Positions 10,339-22,207 of a stretch of DNA of 64,000 bases are shown piece by piece. The stretch covers positions 1,368,057-1,432,056 of the forward strand of contig NC_026737.1 of assembly GCF_000210295.1 (NCBI RefSeq), in the 5' to 3' direction. The stretch comes from Trypanosoma brucei gambiense DAL972 (lineage: Eukaryota > Euglenozoa > Kinetoplastea > Trypanosomatida > Trypanosomatidae). Position numbers and translations under genes: made by a program. The notes under the pieces were generated by a model that saw nothing but the letters and a program-made list of their open reading frames with translations, searched no databases and was not told the DNA's origin. The stretch's first letter is position 1. Every line of letters begins with the position of its first letter.

Positions 10339-10775
10339 AACACTCCGTCGTGTTTTCCTTTTCCCCTTACCCCCTTCCCCTTTTTCTTTTTTTTGTTTCC
10401 TGTGCCAAGACGGTTGCCCACTTACACCTCAGTGAGTCTCTGGGAACGGATGTCGATGCGTGAAGAGGGGCAGAAGACGAAAAAAGAGCAAAACCAAAGA
10501 AAAGTAACAGTAGTAAAAGTAATAATAATAATAGTAATTGAAAAACACCAATTCATATATTAAATAAATCAATTACACGTGACTGATGGTATGGGACACA
10601 TCGATGTGACTCCAACACGAGTGCGTGCAATATATGGAGGAGAAAAGAAACGTAAACAAATATGTGCTTATATATATATCATAAACAGATGTTTTTTCCA
10701 CTGCAAACTCTCGAACAAAAGGAAGAATGAATAACTAATAGGTGCACAGAGATGTGAGCACACCACATCTTATCA
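10339..10775. other. Intergenic region, simple-sequence rich
   Basis: No gene is supported. A run of T's and C's on the + strand (10350-10400), an (AAT)n-like tract near 10510-10545 and a TA run near 10670 are consistent with UTR sequence. Confidence 0.4.
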
Positions 10776-11471
10776 CTACACGTCATCTTCCGAGAATATG
10801 GAATCAACATCTGATGGTGCTGCCACACGCACTTCCCCTAGCAACAGTAACTCATTTCTGTCCTCCGAATGGCGGCGTGGAGAACAGAGCCGTCGAACCG
10901 GTAACCCGCGGCCATAATTGTCAATGTCATCCCGTATGTTGCCTCGGTGGCCTCCACTGTTGTCATTCTCGCTACCTTCTGTATTGGCAGCATTACTTCT
11001 GTTGTTTGGTGAACCGTTTGAGCGCTTCCGCCTCAGGTTCAAACTGCGTGAGGCGCTGTTGAGAGCATCATGACGCTTCAGTGTATCATGTATGAACCAG
11101 AGGAGCTGCTTGACGTCCAATAATTGTGACGACTGCGTTACCCAGCGCATGGAGGAGGTAACTGACGGAACTTCAGAGGTGCTGAAGTCGCTAATGTTCG
11201 TGCGGTTACTGAAACCGCCACCTCCACCAACAAAGTCACGATTTCTACCACCGTCAACATTATTGTCTCTGTTGTTGGGACCAAAGAGGTTATATGAGGT
11301 GACTTCCTCACGTGCGGTAATAAGGGCATAGCGCTGAACCAACAAAAGTGCATCGCGATACCCAGCGTCATATGAATAAGTCGCATCACGGTACAACTCA
11401 GACACACTTTTTGCCGCTTCTGAAAAGCGTTGGCGCAAACCCTCCCGACCGTTATTCGGGGGTATCGGCAT
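10776..11471 (-). CDS. Gly/Asn-rich protein with helical N-terminal domain
   Basis: A 231-residue protein starting at MPIPPNNGREGLRQRF; an in-frame upstream extension to 11609 has poor composition and is not used. Residues about 10-55 form an amphipathic helical segment (FSEAAKSVSELYRDATYSYD then GYRDALLLVQRYAL). A second segment (QLLDVKQLLWFIHDTLKRHD) lies after a Gly/Asn-rich linker. The arrangement loosely resembles the DUF4588/HAPSTR1 family, whose helical core has an equivalent 'GYxDAL' helix, but this is a weak resemblance and no function is assigned. The C-terminus is disordered, rich in N, G, R and S, and ends acidic (SIFSEDDV). Confidence 0.6.
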   Translation of the reverse strand: MPIPPNNGREGLRQRFSEAAKSVSELYRDATYSYDAGYRDALLLVQRYALITAREEVTSYNLFGPNNRDNNVDGGRNRDFVGGGGGFSNRTNISDFSTSEVPSVTSSMRWVTQSSQLLDVKQLLWFIHDTLKRHDALNSASRSLNLRRKRSNGSPNNRSNAANTEGSENDNSGGHRGNIRDDIDNYGRGLPVRRLCSPRRHSEDRNELLLLGEVRVAAPSDVDSIFSEDDV

Positions 11472-13123
11472 TCGTTGGTTCCTCTCGTCTACTCTTTCCT
11501 CTGCAAAGGTCCCCTTCCCACACTGTTGACAAGGTGCAGAGACGATAACTATCTTAACAGAGGGTTTCAAATATGTAATAGTTACGTTGAAAAAGCAAAA
11601 AAAAAACAATATCGATTTGAGTGAAATAAAATATTAAAAACAGATAAAAAAGGAGGCAGAGACTAATACTAAAAAGAAAAAATACGCAAGGAAGATTACG
11701 AATATATACACGCGTGACTTCAAGTTCATACCGCCGGCACGCCCCCTTTCACATTGAGTGTACGATGCTTGAATAAAAAATAATACGATTCAAGAAAAAA
11801 CAAAAAAACTGTTGGCGGCAACCGTGCGGGCATCACATGGCGTCTCCACAACAGCGAGAAGAAACGCTTAGGGTTCACCTCATATATGCGAAGAACGTTT
11901 ACTTGCCGCGTTGTTTCCTTCCTGTAAAGCACCTTGAGGTGTGGCAACATAAAGTAAATAAATAGAGAACAACGGTAATGGATACGTCGCTACATTTAAG
12001 CACACATTTTTTATTTGTGTGTGTGGGGGGGGCCGAGGTGGGTCGTTTGGTCCGTAATATACCAGAGGTGTATGCCTTAAGACACGTCTACAGAGTGATT
12101 AATTCCCTTTAAACTCCTACCGACTGTTTGCGTACTTTCACCAACGATCACACACATAAAATAATAATCAAAGGAATCCTTCACCGAAGAGAATTCACAT
12201 TGCACTGCATGCGATGCCACGAGCCATCAAAAGGGTTGTATGAAGAAACTAACTCATCATTACTAAACCTCCTACCGGCACCAACTGTCATTGAAGTATA
12301 TCTGTTGATTCAGCCACAAGATGTCAATCGTCTCTGACTTTTCCACACACGTGCGCACACATGCTTCAAACTAACGCAACCGGACATGCAGAAAAAGAAA
12401 GATCATGGAGACTATAGGTGTTTCACAGGTAGTTAATAACAAAGCAAACGCATTAGAAATGTATTAGCAATACACAACAGAGGGGAAATATATACATATA
12501 TATTCTTTTTGCTTCTGGTTACTCATAAAGTTCCGCTCTCAAGTTTACATTACTCCGCACTCATCACATAAAACAATCACGTACGTTACCATCAAATATA
12601 TATCAACACCATCTCGTGTAACCGAATGGCGCAGCCACAAATATTACCCACAAGTTCGGTAGACATCAACATCGGAAAGCATCATAAATCAGATGGTTTC
12701 TTCTACATCATACGGGCGCTCTTCCTCCAACGACAAAAACAAAATGAAAAGAACAAGGGAACAAAAAAGTATGGAGCCACTACAGATTGCAGCAGTGTAA
12801 ATTTTAAAAAAAAAAGCAGCAAGGGATATCTAAGAGAAACACTTTCTGAATTAAGTCAAGTGTAGGAAACATAATTATACTACCGCTCCAGCACAAATGT
12901 GTGCAAAAAAAAAATAATAAATAAGTAATACAACCATCAAGAAAACTCGTATCCGCTCCGTGGCGCACCAAAACGTTAAAAAAATAAAGGAAGTGGCAAG
13001 ACAACCGATCGTAAGTACACAGAAAAGCGTACAATTCACTAATGAACCCCCCCCCCCAATAAAACAAAAACAGCCCATTACATGGGTTAGTTAAAAAATA
13101 AAAACAAATGTAATCATCACAAA
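11472..13123. other. Long intergenic region, A-rich
   Basis: 1.65 kb with no convincing gene. A 74-codon minus frame at 11726-11950 has weak composition. It contains several A-runs (12806-12816, 12907-12916), a G-run (12026-12032) and a C-run of about 11-12 (about 13047-13058). It likely forms the 3' UTR of the upstream glycosyltransferase transcript and a spacer. Confidence 0.45.
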
Positions 13124-14272
13124 TCAATGCTGAAAACAAGGTAGCGTGCCGCTACCGGGATACAACCATCGAACCGCCGACGGTTTATCTCCTCCTCCCA
13201 CAACAGGAAAGATATTGAACAACTCATTGTAATGTTCCTCACTAACATGGTGTATCACAACAGATTTATTTGAAATGTATTTTCTAACGCTACCAGGACC
13301 CGCATTGTGAAACCGGCACGCTTTCGTATCCACACTTATTAGGTTTCTGTACACTACCTTTTCTCTCAGTATCGTTCCAACCATCACATCTTCATAGAAC
13401 ATGCCAAGATCAAGAAAGTCAAAATAGTCCCACATAGAAAAGGGCATGTTCACTAGACGCTCAAGAGGTTTATACGAAATGATGGCTTGTGCAGTGTCCC
13501 TGGAGAGAGTAATGCAATATCCGTTCACATATGTAAGTTGGTTACGCCGCCATATCCGGTTATAGTAGTTGTAACGACCCATATACAAACCATGACGAGG
13601 CATTACACGAAGGTCCGCAAGGTATTTTGGAACACGAATAAATATGTCATCATCACCCTTCACAATGTAACTTACGTTAGGAAACATGTGAAGAGCAAAC
13701 CGAAGCCACAAATATGTTTTCCGGCTCATCGCAACCTCAGCCTCAATTCCCCAGTTTCCATTCTCACCAATCTTCTTCCGTGTGGATGGAGAGACATCAT
13801 TTGTTGGTAGCGTAATAATGTCATGTGTACGTGCGGCCTCTTCCTTTAGAGAGTGTGAAATCAAATAACTGTTTGACTGATGTGGTGCGAGAAGATATAA
13901 TGGCAGGAGGCTCCCACTAAAGTTGTTTGATCGTGTGGCCACGCCACTATACTTCCAGCATGTCTGTCGCTGCAAGTCACGCCGCCTGCTTCTCTCACTG
14001 TTGTCCACAGAAGGAATTCCAAGGACGGCTAGGAATCTTTGTGCCTTCCACACGGCAGCAACGTTAGACGGAACGAACATCAAATATTCATCTTCGTCTA
14101 TCGGTTGTGAAACTCCAGCCTGATTTTCATCTAAAAAAGTAGATACCACATGAATTCTATGTAAGTTGCAGCAGATAATCAAGAGTGACATCACAAGTAG
14201 AAGTATCACTGCTATGTCTGCTGTACGTGGCCTCCTCCTCGCTTGTGTTGGTCGCATCTTCAGCGGTGACAT
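13124..14272 (-). CDS. Type II membrane beta-1,3-type glycosyltransferase (UDP-Gal/GlcNAc-dependent family)
   Basis: A 382-residue protein starting MSPLKMRPTQARRRPRT. A short basic cytoplasmic tail is followed by a transmembrane anchor (IAVILLLVMSLLIICC, about residues 21-37), giving Golgi type II topology. The lumenal part carries KGDDDIFIRV, the DxD metal/nucleotide-sugar site of GT31-like (CAZy GT67 in kinetoplastids) beta-1,3-glycosyltransferases, and the following YMGRYNYYNR, GYCITLSRD and FYEDVMVG blocks. The last is the ED-V-G motif thought to include the catalytic base region. In T. brucei this large family builds N-glycan and GPI side chains with Gal and GlcNAc. The acceptor and donor of this member cannot be read from sequence. 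It is followed to the right by a truncated near-identical paralogue. Confidence 0.88.
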   Translation of the reverse strand: MSPLKMRPTQARRRPRTADIAVILLLVMSLLIICCNLHRIHVVSTFLDENQAGVSQPIDEDEYLMFVPSNVAAVWKAQRFLAVLGIPSVDNSERSRRRDLQRQTCWKYSGVATRSNNFSGSLLPLYLLAPHQSNSYLISHSLKEEAARTHDIITLPTNDVSPSTRKKIGENGNWGIEAEVAMSRKTYLWLRFALHMFPNVSYIVKGDDDIFIRVPKYLADLRVMPRHGLYMGRYNYYNRIWRRNQLTYVNGYCITLSRDTAQAIISYKPLERLVNMPFSMWDYFDFLDLGMFYEDVMVGTILREKVVYRNLISVDTKACRFHNAGPGSVRKYISNKSVVIHHVSEEHYNELFNIFPVVGGGDKPSAVRWLYPGSGTLPCFQH

Positions 14273-14826
14273 GTCTACAAAGAAGTTATCGAGGGAAAAA
14301 CAATTTAAATTGGCAAATGCGAGAATTCGCGCAGTTGTTAGCAACACAATTAGCTGACAAATTCATGTTCATCACAATTCAATGTAGACCGCTATGAAAG
14401 AACTCATAAAGGTCGTATGAGGCATGAGGATATACGTCCACGAGGGAGACATTTGAAATCATGAATATCTCAACAGTTATTAAACTTTACAACTTAAGTA
14501 GGACATCCACTCCCAAACTAGGCAATATTTTAAAAGTTACATTTGGGGGAAAGGGACCGTTAATCACGGTTTCGAACGATACCCAAAAACTGTTCATAAC
14601 CAAACCTCCCAGTTTTGACCGAAACGAAACGGCGTAACTGTCATGTGATCAACAAACGAGTTCCAAGGAAAAATAATCAACGAACGGTATAGTATGCCGT
14701 CGGTTATTACACACAGACACAAACACAGAAAGTAACTAAAGTGTTTTAGGAATAGGAGTGACGCTAATACAATCCTAACAAACTATAGGGTGAGGGATCT
14801 CATAGTTCCCAAGCAACCTCAATAAT
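14273..14826. other. Spacer between the two glycosyltransferase copies
   Basis: No gene is supported. It would contain the leader of the intact gene and the 3' UTR of the truncated copy. No obvious direct repeat or insertion sequence is visible at the junction. Confidence 0.4.
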
Positions 14827-15837
14827 TCAGGTCCTCTTACGCCAAAAGGGAAAAGAAGGTGGGATTTCTCTTTTCCGTCCAAGTCGGAATTCACACTGCA
14901 TCGCCGCCCAATTGCTATTCAACCACATTAGCTTTGAGGGTGCCGGTGGTATTACACCTTCAGGAAAGTAGTCCATTAACATTTCGTAATCGGCTTCCTG
15001 TATGTGGTGTATCACAACAGACATGTTCCTAACGCTCTTCTTCACACCAAACTTGCCCGCATTGTGAAAGTGACAACGACCCATCTCCACACTTATTAGG
15101 TTTCTGTACACTACCTTTTCTCTCAGTATCATTCCAACCATCACATCTTCATAGAACATGCCAAGATCAAGAAAGTCAAAATAGTCCCACATAGAAAAGG
15201 GCATGTTCACTAGACGCTCAAGAGGTTTATACGAAATGATGGCTTGTGCAGTGTCCCTGGAGAGAGTAATGCAATATCCGTTCACATATGTAAGTTGGTT
15301 ACGCCGCCATATCCGGTTATAGTAGTTGTAACGACCCATATACAAACCATGACGAGGCATTACACGAAGGTCCGCAAGGTATTTTGGAACACGAATAAAT
15401 ATGTCATCATCACCCTTCACAATGTAACTTACGTTAGGAAACATGTGAAGAGCAAACCGAAGCCACAAATATGTTTTCCGGCTCATCGCAACCTCAGCCT
15501 CAATTCCCCAGTTTCCATTCTCACCAATCTTCTTCCGTGTGGATGGAGAGACATCATTTGTTGGTAGCGTAATAATGTCATGTGTACGTGCGGCCTCTTC
15601 CTTTAGAGAGTGTGAAATCAAATAACTGTTTGACTGATGTGGTGCGAGAAGATATAATGGCAGGAGACTCCCACTAAAGTTGTTTGATCGTGTGGCCACG
15701 CCACTATACTTCCAGCATGTCTGTCGCTGCAAGTCACGCCGCCTGCTTCTCTCACTGTTGTCCACAGAAGGAATTCCAAGGACGGCTAGGAATCTTTGTG
15801 CCTTCCACACGGCAGCAACGTTAGACGGAACGAACAT
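14827..15837 (-). pseudogene. 5'-truncated, mosaic copy of the glycosyltransferase
   Basis: A 336-residue frame starting MFVPSNVAAVWKAQR. It keeps the DxD block (KGDDDIFIRV) and the downstream GYCITLSRD and FYEDVMVG blocks but lacks the N-terminal tail and transmembrane anchor. Homology to the intact copy stops at 15849, and an in-frame TAA lies just upstream. Bases 15088-15849 match 13331-14092 with only two differences noticed (one changing Thr to Met), while the C-terminal ~70 codons differ strongly (for example HFHNAGKFGVKKS versus RFHNAGPGSVRKY). Without the anchor the product could not enter the secretory pathway in the usual way, so it is probably a pseudogene or a recombination donor. 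Confidence 0.75.
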
Positions 15838-18800
15838 CAAATATTCATCCTTTTATTAAAAAATGTGTTTGTCCTTTGAGTTTCATGTAAAAAAAAAAAA
15901 AAAGAAAGACGATGACACCGTTTTTCGTAGTTGAGTGAAGTGCTCCGCCATTTTCAGCGGTCTTTATTTTTGCGAAAGGGCCTTGACGGTGTCGCCTTGT
16001 TACGTAATGCTTTTATAAAGTTCGATGTGTAAGTTTCGTTTGTGCCTACTGTTGTTTTTAGTTTAAAAAAAATAGTTATGAGAGTTGAGTGGTAACTGGT
16101 ACGACCCGTTTATTATTAGCAGGTAAAGAAAAGGCATGTTTTTTTCTTCTATTTTTTTTTGTTAAACAAACCCGAACATGGTATTAATTATGACAAATTT
16201 TCACATATGCGGTGTGGTCGCACGATCGATCCCACAACTACCAGGCCGTGAAGGAGAAGGAGACGTTAACATCGTAAGAATATGTGTTGTTGCATTATTT
16301 ATTTTTCAAAGAAATAATGGCGATTCCCCCCATAGTTACAGTTGGCCGTTGTGATTCGCCCCTCACATTCACTTTTATGTACCCGATGTGCCATGAAGGT
16401 GGGACGAATATTCATTAATTTGAAAAGTTTGTGCATGGCATATTCGATATCAAACCCTTCTTTAAAAAAAAAAAACAACATCTTCCGATATGTTAATGTT
16501 AATGCTAATTTTCATTTTCATATTTTATTTTTTAAGTTGAGATGCGTTCGATGTGAATTGTTCCTCCCTCCTGTGCTAATTTTGGAGAATGTTTTGAGTA
16601 CTTTTTGAAGTGTTCAGCACTTCACTGACCTTCGCGGAGCATATATATATATATATATTTTTTTTTTTTAATAAGAAAAAAAAAGCGCCAACTGTGGACC
16701 CCGCACTGTTTTTGCACTTCGTTCATCGGCTTTTCCATTTAAAATTCACTAATTAGAAATTTCACATAAGTCACCGGCTCTCCTTCACACGATGTAAATT
16801 TCGGTATGGCGTGTCGTGTCGTGGCGTGCAGGCGTAATATTTTTTTTCCTCATTCAGTAATACATACATGAGTGCACACAAGCAAACGTATATTTTATTT
16901 TATTTTATTTTATATGCGAACTGTAACTCGAGACTATCTCAAGCACGAGAATATGAGGAACCTCGGTGCCTTCGCTTCTTTTTTTTTTTTTAATTCCCCA
17001 ATAATTCTTTTGCTATATCATGTTGTGTCACTTCCTCCTTATCTTTTTACATATGGTCGGATGGTGACAAAAAGTTTTGTAGGGAACGAATTTTTTTTAA
17101 AAAAACAGAAGAAAAGAAAAGGAAAAAGAAAAAGAAAAGAATGGGAAGTGACACAAGCGTCAGTTTGTACATAAAAGTTCCACGGAGGTGCGGGGGCGAT
17201 ATGTTAACATCAGTTCATACATTTCATAAGTGTTTTTTTTTTTTTAGCATCGGTCCATTCATTCAATCCAGTATCAGAAAGCGAGGTAAAGATGAAGATG
17301 AAGATGAAGAAAGAAAAAAAAAAAGAAAAGAAAAAAAAGAAAAAAGAAAAAAGAATAGGGGAAGATGGGAAGAAAAGCGGCAGCAAACTGGCGAATGGCG
17401 CGTCACTTCATTCAAGCAGATAAAATTCTCTTTTCTTATTTTATTTTGTGTTTTTGTTTTTGTTTTTGTTTTTGTTTTTAAAACTGTTATTAATACTTTT
17501 TCTTTACTTTACTCTTCTTTTTTACTTTATTTTATTTTGGTTCTGCTCCCCACAATATTCACCACAGTGAAGAGAAGAACACACACACACAAACAAAAGA
17601 AAAAAAGAAAAGAAAAGGAGACAAGAGGAGGCATTTATTTTCCTCTTTCCCTTCAGTTACGTACCGGAGGTGCAAACAAGGCGAAAAAGAAATGAAAAAA
17701 GTATCACAATTGGCATGAAGGAACAACAACAAAAAAAAAATTTAAAAAAAGAAGAAAAAAAAGAAAAAAAAAGGAGGGGACAATCCACTGGGGAATAAAC
17801 AACAAAACTTACGATAGGAGAGTAAAAATAAAAAAATGAAACAAAAGCAGAGGGTCGACATGGACAAGAGAGCGATGAATAAATTTTTAAAAAAAAAGAA
17901 ACGTGTAGAGGCAATAATAATAACAATAACAATAATAGTGATTAATAACAGTATGGGGCGGGAAGAGAACCGACGGCCAAAAAAAACAAACAAACAAACA
18001 AAAAACAAAAACACATGGAAACAAAAAGAAAAAAAAAGGAAAAAAGAAAAGCGAACAATCGTTTGCATAAGTTGACGTTGCATTTCATTATGCGTTCACT
18101 ACTGTTATCGTTTGCAACACTTACGCACGTCACTGTTTCTTTTAGTCTCTTTTTTTTTAAAAAAAAAAGAAGCGTTGATGAGAAATATTTAATTTACACT
18201 TCAGTAAGCAAGCGAACAAACAAAAGAAAAAAAATAACAGTAAAAGTACCATTAAATGATATCAATAATAATAATAATAACAATAACAATAACAATCTGA
18301 TATGATATGATATGATAACATACCAATGATAATAGCAATGATAATAAATATAAACAAAAAAATTTAAAAAGAAATTCATTGTCACCCCACTTATTTTCTT
18401 TCTATATCGTTCAATTTCTTATCACTTTCTTTTTTTTTGTTTCGTTTCTGTTGCCGCTTTCTTTTTTTTTCTTTTTTTTGGGTTATTTCAGATCCCCCGA
18501 CGCAACTGCCAGTCTCGCGCTACATTTTCTTCAATTCCTCATCCTTTTTTGGTGTCAGACCTCGCTACTTTTTAACTTCGCCTCGCAAACTCCCACTAGC
18601 TATTCATCTTTATTTATTTTTATTTTATTTCTTTTATTTTCTTTTCGCCTCAACCGTCTCTTCGGGTTTCCACTCCTTCCTCTTCTATAAATAAAAATAA
18701 AAATATAAATAAATATAAATATATAAATTCTCTTCAGTGGAATAACCAAGCAGCAGATATTGAAGTTAATACATACCCTGACGGCCCCCATATACCCGCA

Positions 18801-20884
18801 CACATATAAATATAAATATAAATATAAATAAATAAATAATATAAATATAATGATGGAACAAGTGAAGTAAACAAACAAACAAACAAACAAGAAAAGAAAC
18901 GACAGCTAAACGCACAATAAAAATCGCAACAAAAAAAAAAGAAAAGAGACGTCCATTTGCTTCACCACTTCGTTTCCCCTCCTTTCTTTTCTTTTTTCCT
19001 TTTCTTTTCCTCTTTTTTTTTTTTCGGTGTGGTGGGGGGTGGGGAGGTTTATTTGACTTGACGTAACGGAGGAAAAAAAAAAAAAAACAATGCGGGAACA
19101 ACTTCACGTGTACTTTGTCAAAAATATTTGAGGGTACAACGACGACAAATAATAATAATAATAATAATAATTAAAAAAACAAAACGCAGCAGCTAAAGGA
19201 AGTATGAAACGAGCCGAAACAAACCAAACCGAACCGAAACAACAACAACAACAACACCATCAATAACTGTAACTATAACTATATAATAATAATAATAATA
19301 ATATCAACAAAAATAATAAACAATAATAGTTGTAACAGAAACATTGATATTGAGGTCGTTTGGGATCAACCGAAACAAAACATAACAACAAAAAAAAAGA
19401 CAGAAAAGTAGACATATATGAACGCACCTATCGCATGTGAGTTCAGTGCTTTGAGTATTTAATGACTTCAGTTTCTGCAATTTACTTTCCTCATTTTATT
19501 CATACAAAAAAAAAAAATGTCTTTCCATTCGATTTTTTTTTATTTTCTTCCTTTATGATTATTCCTACATTTACAATTTACCTTTAACTTTTTCTTTCTG
19601 TTGTTGTTTCTAAGCTTCAGTTGATTGACTTCTTCATCTCGATACACCGTTTCTTGTTGTTGTTGTTTTTTTTTTCCTCCCTCTTCCTCTCCTATTCCTT
19701 TTCCTTTCCCTTTCCCTTTTCCTCTTACTTTTACAATTATTATTATTAATATTATTATTCCTCATTTCCCTATATATATATATATATATTTTTTGTTCCT
19801 TCCTGCAGTATTAGCCACACGTTCGAATCACTTTCATCTCTAATTTCATTGGTTTTTCATTTCCCCCCCCCGCCCGCCCGCCTCTCGCCGTTTCTTTTTT
19901 TTTTCCCTTTTTTCTTTAAATTTCCTAACTTAAATTTTCGTTGTTTAACGGTGTTTATCTTTTTTTTTCTTTTCTTTTCTTTTCTTTTTCTTCTTAAAAT
20001 TTATATTCACCTCCTTCTTTCGCTAAGTTGCTAAAAGTAAGTGAAGTGTCACAGACTCGACAGGCGGGTCTCTCCCTTTTTTTTCTTTTTTTTTTGTTTT
20101 TCCATTCGCTTCTTTCTGATAACAAAAAAAAACAAACAAACAAACACGCAAACACGCACAAACGCAAAAAAAAAAAAAACAGACAAATACAAAACCTGCC
20201 ATGTATATTTTCTAATATCATCTTCACTTAATATAAACAAAATCAATTTTCCAAAGACGTTCTTTTCTTTATTTCGAATTCTTACTCTTTTTTTTTCTTT
20301 TTCTTCTTTTTCTTTTTTTATAAAAAAAAAAAATCGATCTGCTTTCGTTCTGTTCTGCATTACGGTTTGTTTGTTTGTTTGTTTTTTACGTGTCATGTAC
20401 ATTTTCTTTACTTCTGTAAAATTTCGCCACACCTCATGCTTTGACAAGCCAAGTTACCTCCCTTTCTTTCTTTCTTTCTCTCTCTCTCTCTCTCTTTCCC
20501 TCTCTTTCCCTTTCTTTCTGCTTCCATTCGAAACAGTTAAAAAAAAACAATTCCGCAAACTGCACTTCAACAAGTTCATGTTGCCTTCCAGTTCATCCTA
20601 ACACTATAATCACCCATTCTTCTTTTTTACCGTTTCATTATCTCTTTTTTTCTTCTTCTTCTTTCTTTTGTTTGCTTTTTTGTGTGTTTGTGCAGAGAAG
20701 AAGAAGAAAAAACAAACAAAAGAGATCGGTTCTACAGTGGTTTGTTACCCCCACTTCACTTCAACCGTACACCACCCAATTCAATCATTACACAAAACAT
20801 CAACACTAAGGAAAAGCAAAAACAAAAACAAAAACAAACAAAAAGAAAAAAAGGAAAAGGAAAAGGAAAAAAAAAAGAAGTTTG
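15838..20884. other. 5-kb low-complexity block without genes
   Basis: About 5 kb of A/T-dominated simple sequence with no credible gene. Purine-rich stretches (17095-17390, 17590-18060, 18880-19000, 20690-20880) alternate with pyrimidine-rich stretches (17420-17560, 18395-18690, 19480-20030, 20270-20680). Included are (TTTTTG)-like repeats near 17445-17480, (AAT)n/(AAC)n near 18268-18296 and 19148-19170, a GATAT repeat at 18298-18316, AAAT-type repeats at 18700-18845, TA runs at 16640 and 19770, and (TTTC)n(TC)n at 20460-20515. Frames in it encode only Lys, Phe or Ser runs. It would be the 3' UTR or spacer downstream of the NEK kinase gene. No centromere-type satellite unit was recognised. 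Confidence 0.8.
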
Positions 20885-22207
20885 TCAACGAGGCACGGCA
20901 TTCTGAAGGACAGAAATCCAACGCTCGTAAGATTCTTCTGAGCGGTCCTTAAACCAATACGCCTTTCCCGTTTGGTTCTTAAGGGCAAAGACGTATTTTT
21001 CATGAGCCATTGCAGCGTCTATTGGACAAACAGATGTAAGGGCTTCAAGATCCACCCTCTCAACATCACCAGTTTCTACATTTCGCATTAAGACCCCGTT
21101 ATGGTCTAGTGAAAGTTCACAGTCCTTCCAACCACGATCCGCAGTGTGACGTTGCAACATCCCACGGTGAGCTGTCACACGACTTCCCTCATATTCGGGG
21201 AGTTCGGAACTCAACACCTCATCAATGTTTTGTGCAATCTCATTGAAAACCTGCTGTGGAATCTTTTTGTGGATCTCCACACTCCGTCGGAGCGTTTCTA
21301 AGCCACGGCGAATGAAAGGTAGTTGAAAAAGCTGCCGCAATGACGGCCGTTTAGCCGGATCGAGAGAAAGTAACTGATCACACACCCGGCGAAGATCATC
21401 CGAGTACATATTTGGAAGCGGGGCGCGGCGGGCATGGACGATATTATCAATGAGCTCATCCATATTACGCCCACCAAAAGGACGCTTGAGTACCATAACT
21501 TCATACAACACCACACCAAGAGCCCACATTTCACTCTTTTTGCTGTACGGCGCCCGGCGCCAGAGTTCGGGGCTCAAATAATATGGCGTCCCACAGAAAG
21601 TAGTGCCAACAGGATTTGACAGCGAGTCCTCGTATTGACGACTGAAGCCAAAGTCACCCAACTTCACAAGGCCCGTCGTCGTGAGCAGCACGTTGGCAGT
21701 TTTAAGGTCGCGGTGCATCATGTTATTGCCATGAATGTGATCCAGCGCAAGACATAGTTGCAAAAATATGTATAACACTTCATGTTCCTTGAAGTGCCGT
21801 ACCGCGTGCTGGCGTGCTTTGATCTGTCTGTAGAGATCACCACCATCAGCATACTCCATGATGATGAGCAGCATCCCACCGCGGTCGTATGAGGCTCGGT
21901 GGCGTATAATATTTGCATTGTTGCAGCGTGAAAGGCATTTAACCTCATTTGTCACGAAACCGCGATCCTTCGCGCTCATATTGTTTGTATCCATCACCTT
22001 TGCTGCAAAAATTAGCCCCGTTGCCGTTTCTTCCACCCGCCATGCGCTACCAAAACTCCCCTGACCCAAAAGTTTCTTCTTAACATATTTGCATTCGGCA
22101 CGTGAGCCGAGAATTCCTTCAAGAGGATCTTTTTTTTCCGTGCCTTCCTCCGCGGGTGGTACCGGAAGGGCGCTGTTACCGTTCGCGGGACGCTTATGTT
22201 CCGTCAT
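20885..22207 (-). CDS. NEK-family serine/threonine kinase with C-terminal PH domain
   Basis: A 440-residue protein. The kinase domain spans about residues 41-300: glycine loop LLGQGSFGSAW, Lys70 in FAAKVMD, catalytic loop HRDLKTANV (166-174), DFGFSR (185-190), and activation segment CGTPYYLSPELW. A linker is followed by a PH domain (about residues 344-438) ending with the typical Trp helix (SYERWISVLQ). NIMA-related kinases with a C-terminal PH domain are a trypanosomatid expansion, implicated in cytoskeleton and cell-cycle control and probably targeted by the PH domain to membrane lipids or proteins. Oddity: the conserved Asp of the DxWxxG motif is Glu (SEMWALG), a mild substitution compatible with activity. 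A T-run with GT repeats on the coding strand (22350-22379) lies upstream as a likely splice signal. Confidence 0.92.
   Translation of the reverse strand: MTEHKRPANGNSALPVPPAEEGTEKKDPLEGILGSRAECKYVKKKLLGQGSFGSAWRVEETATGLIFAAKVMDTNNMSAKDRGFVTNEVKCLSRCNNANIIRHRASYDRGGMLLIIMEYADGGDLYRQIKARQHAVRHFKEHEVLYIFLQLCLALDHIHGNNMMHRDLKTANVLLTTTGLVKLGDFGFSRQYEDSLSNPVGTTFCGTPYYLSPELWRRAPYSKKSEMWALGVVLYEVMVLKRPFGGRNMDELIDNIVHARRAPLPNMYSDDLRRVCDQLLSLDPAKRPSLRQLFQLPFIRRGLETLRRSVEIHKKIPQQVFNEIAQNIDEVLSSELPEYEGSRVTAHRGMLQRHTADRGWKDCELSLDHNGVLMRNVETGDVERVDLEALTSVCPIDAAMAHEKYVFALKNQTGKAYWFKDRSEESYERWISVLQNAVPR

Noticed and set aside
11726..11950. 74-codon minus-strand frame as a small gene
   Set aside because: Possible start, but no domain and odd aromatic-rich composition; too weak to call.
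16872..20809. Many Lys-, Phe- and Ser-rich frames in the low-complexity block
   Set aside because: They are products of purine or pyrimidine runs, with no domain or balanced composition.
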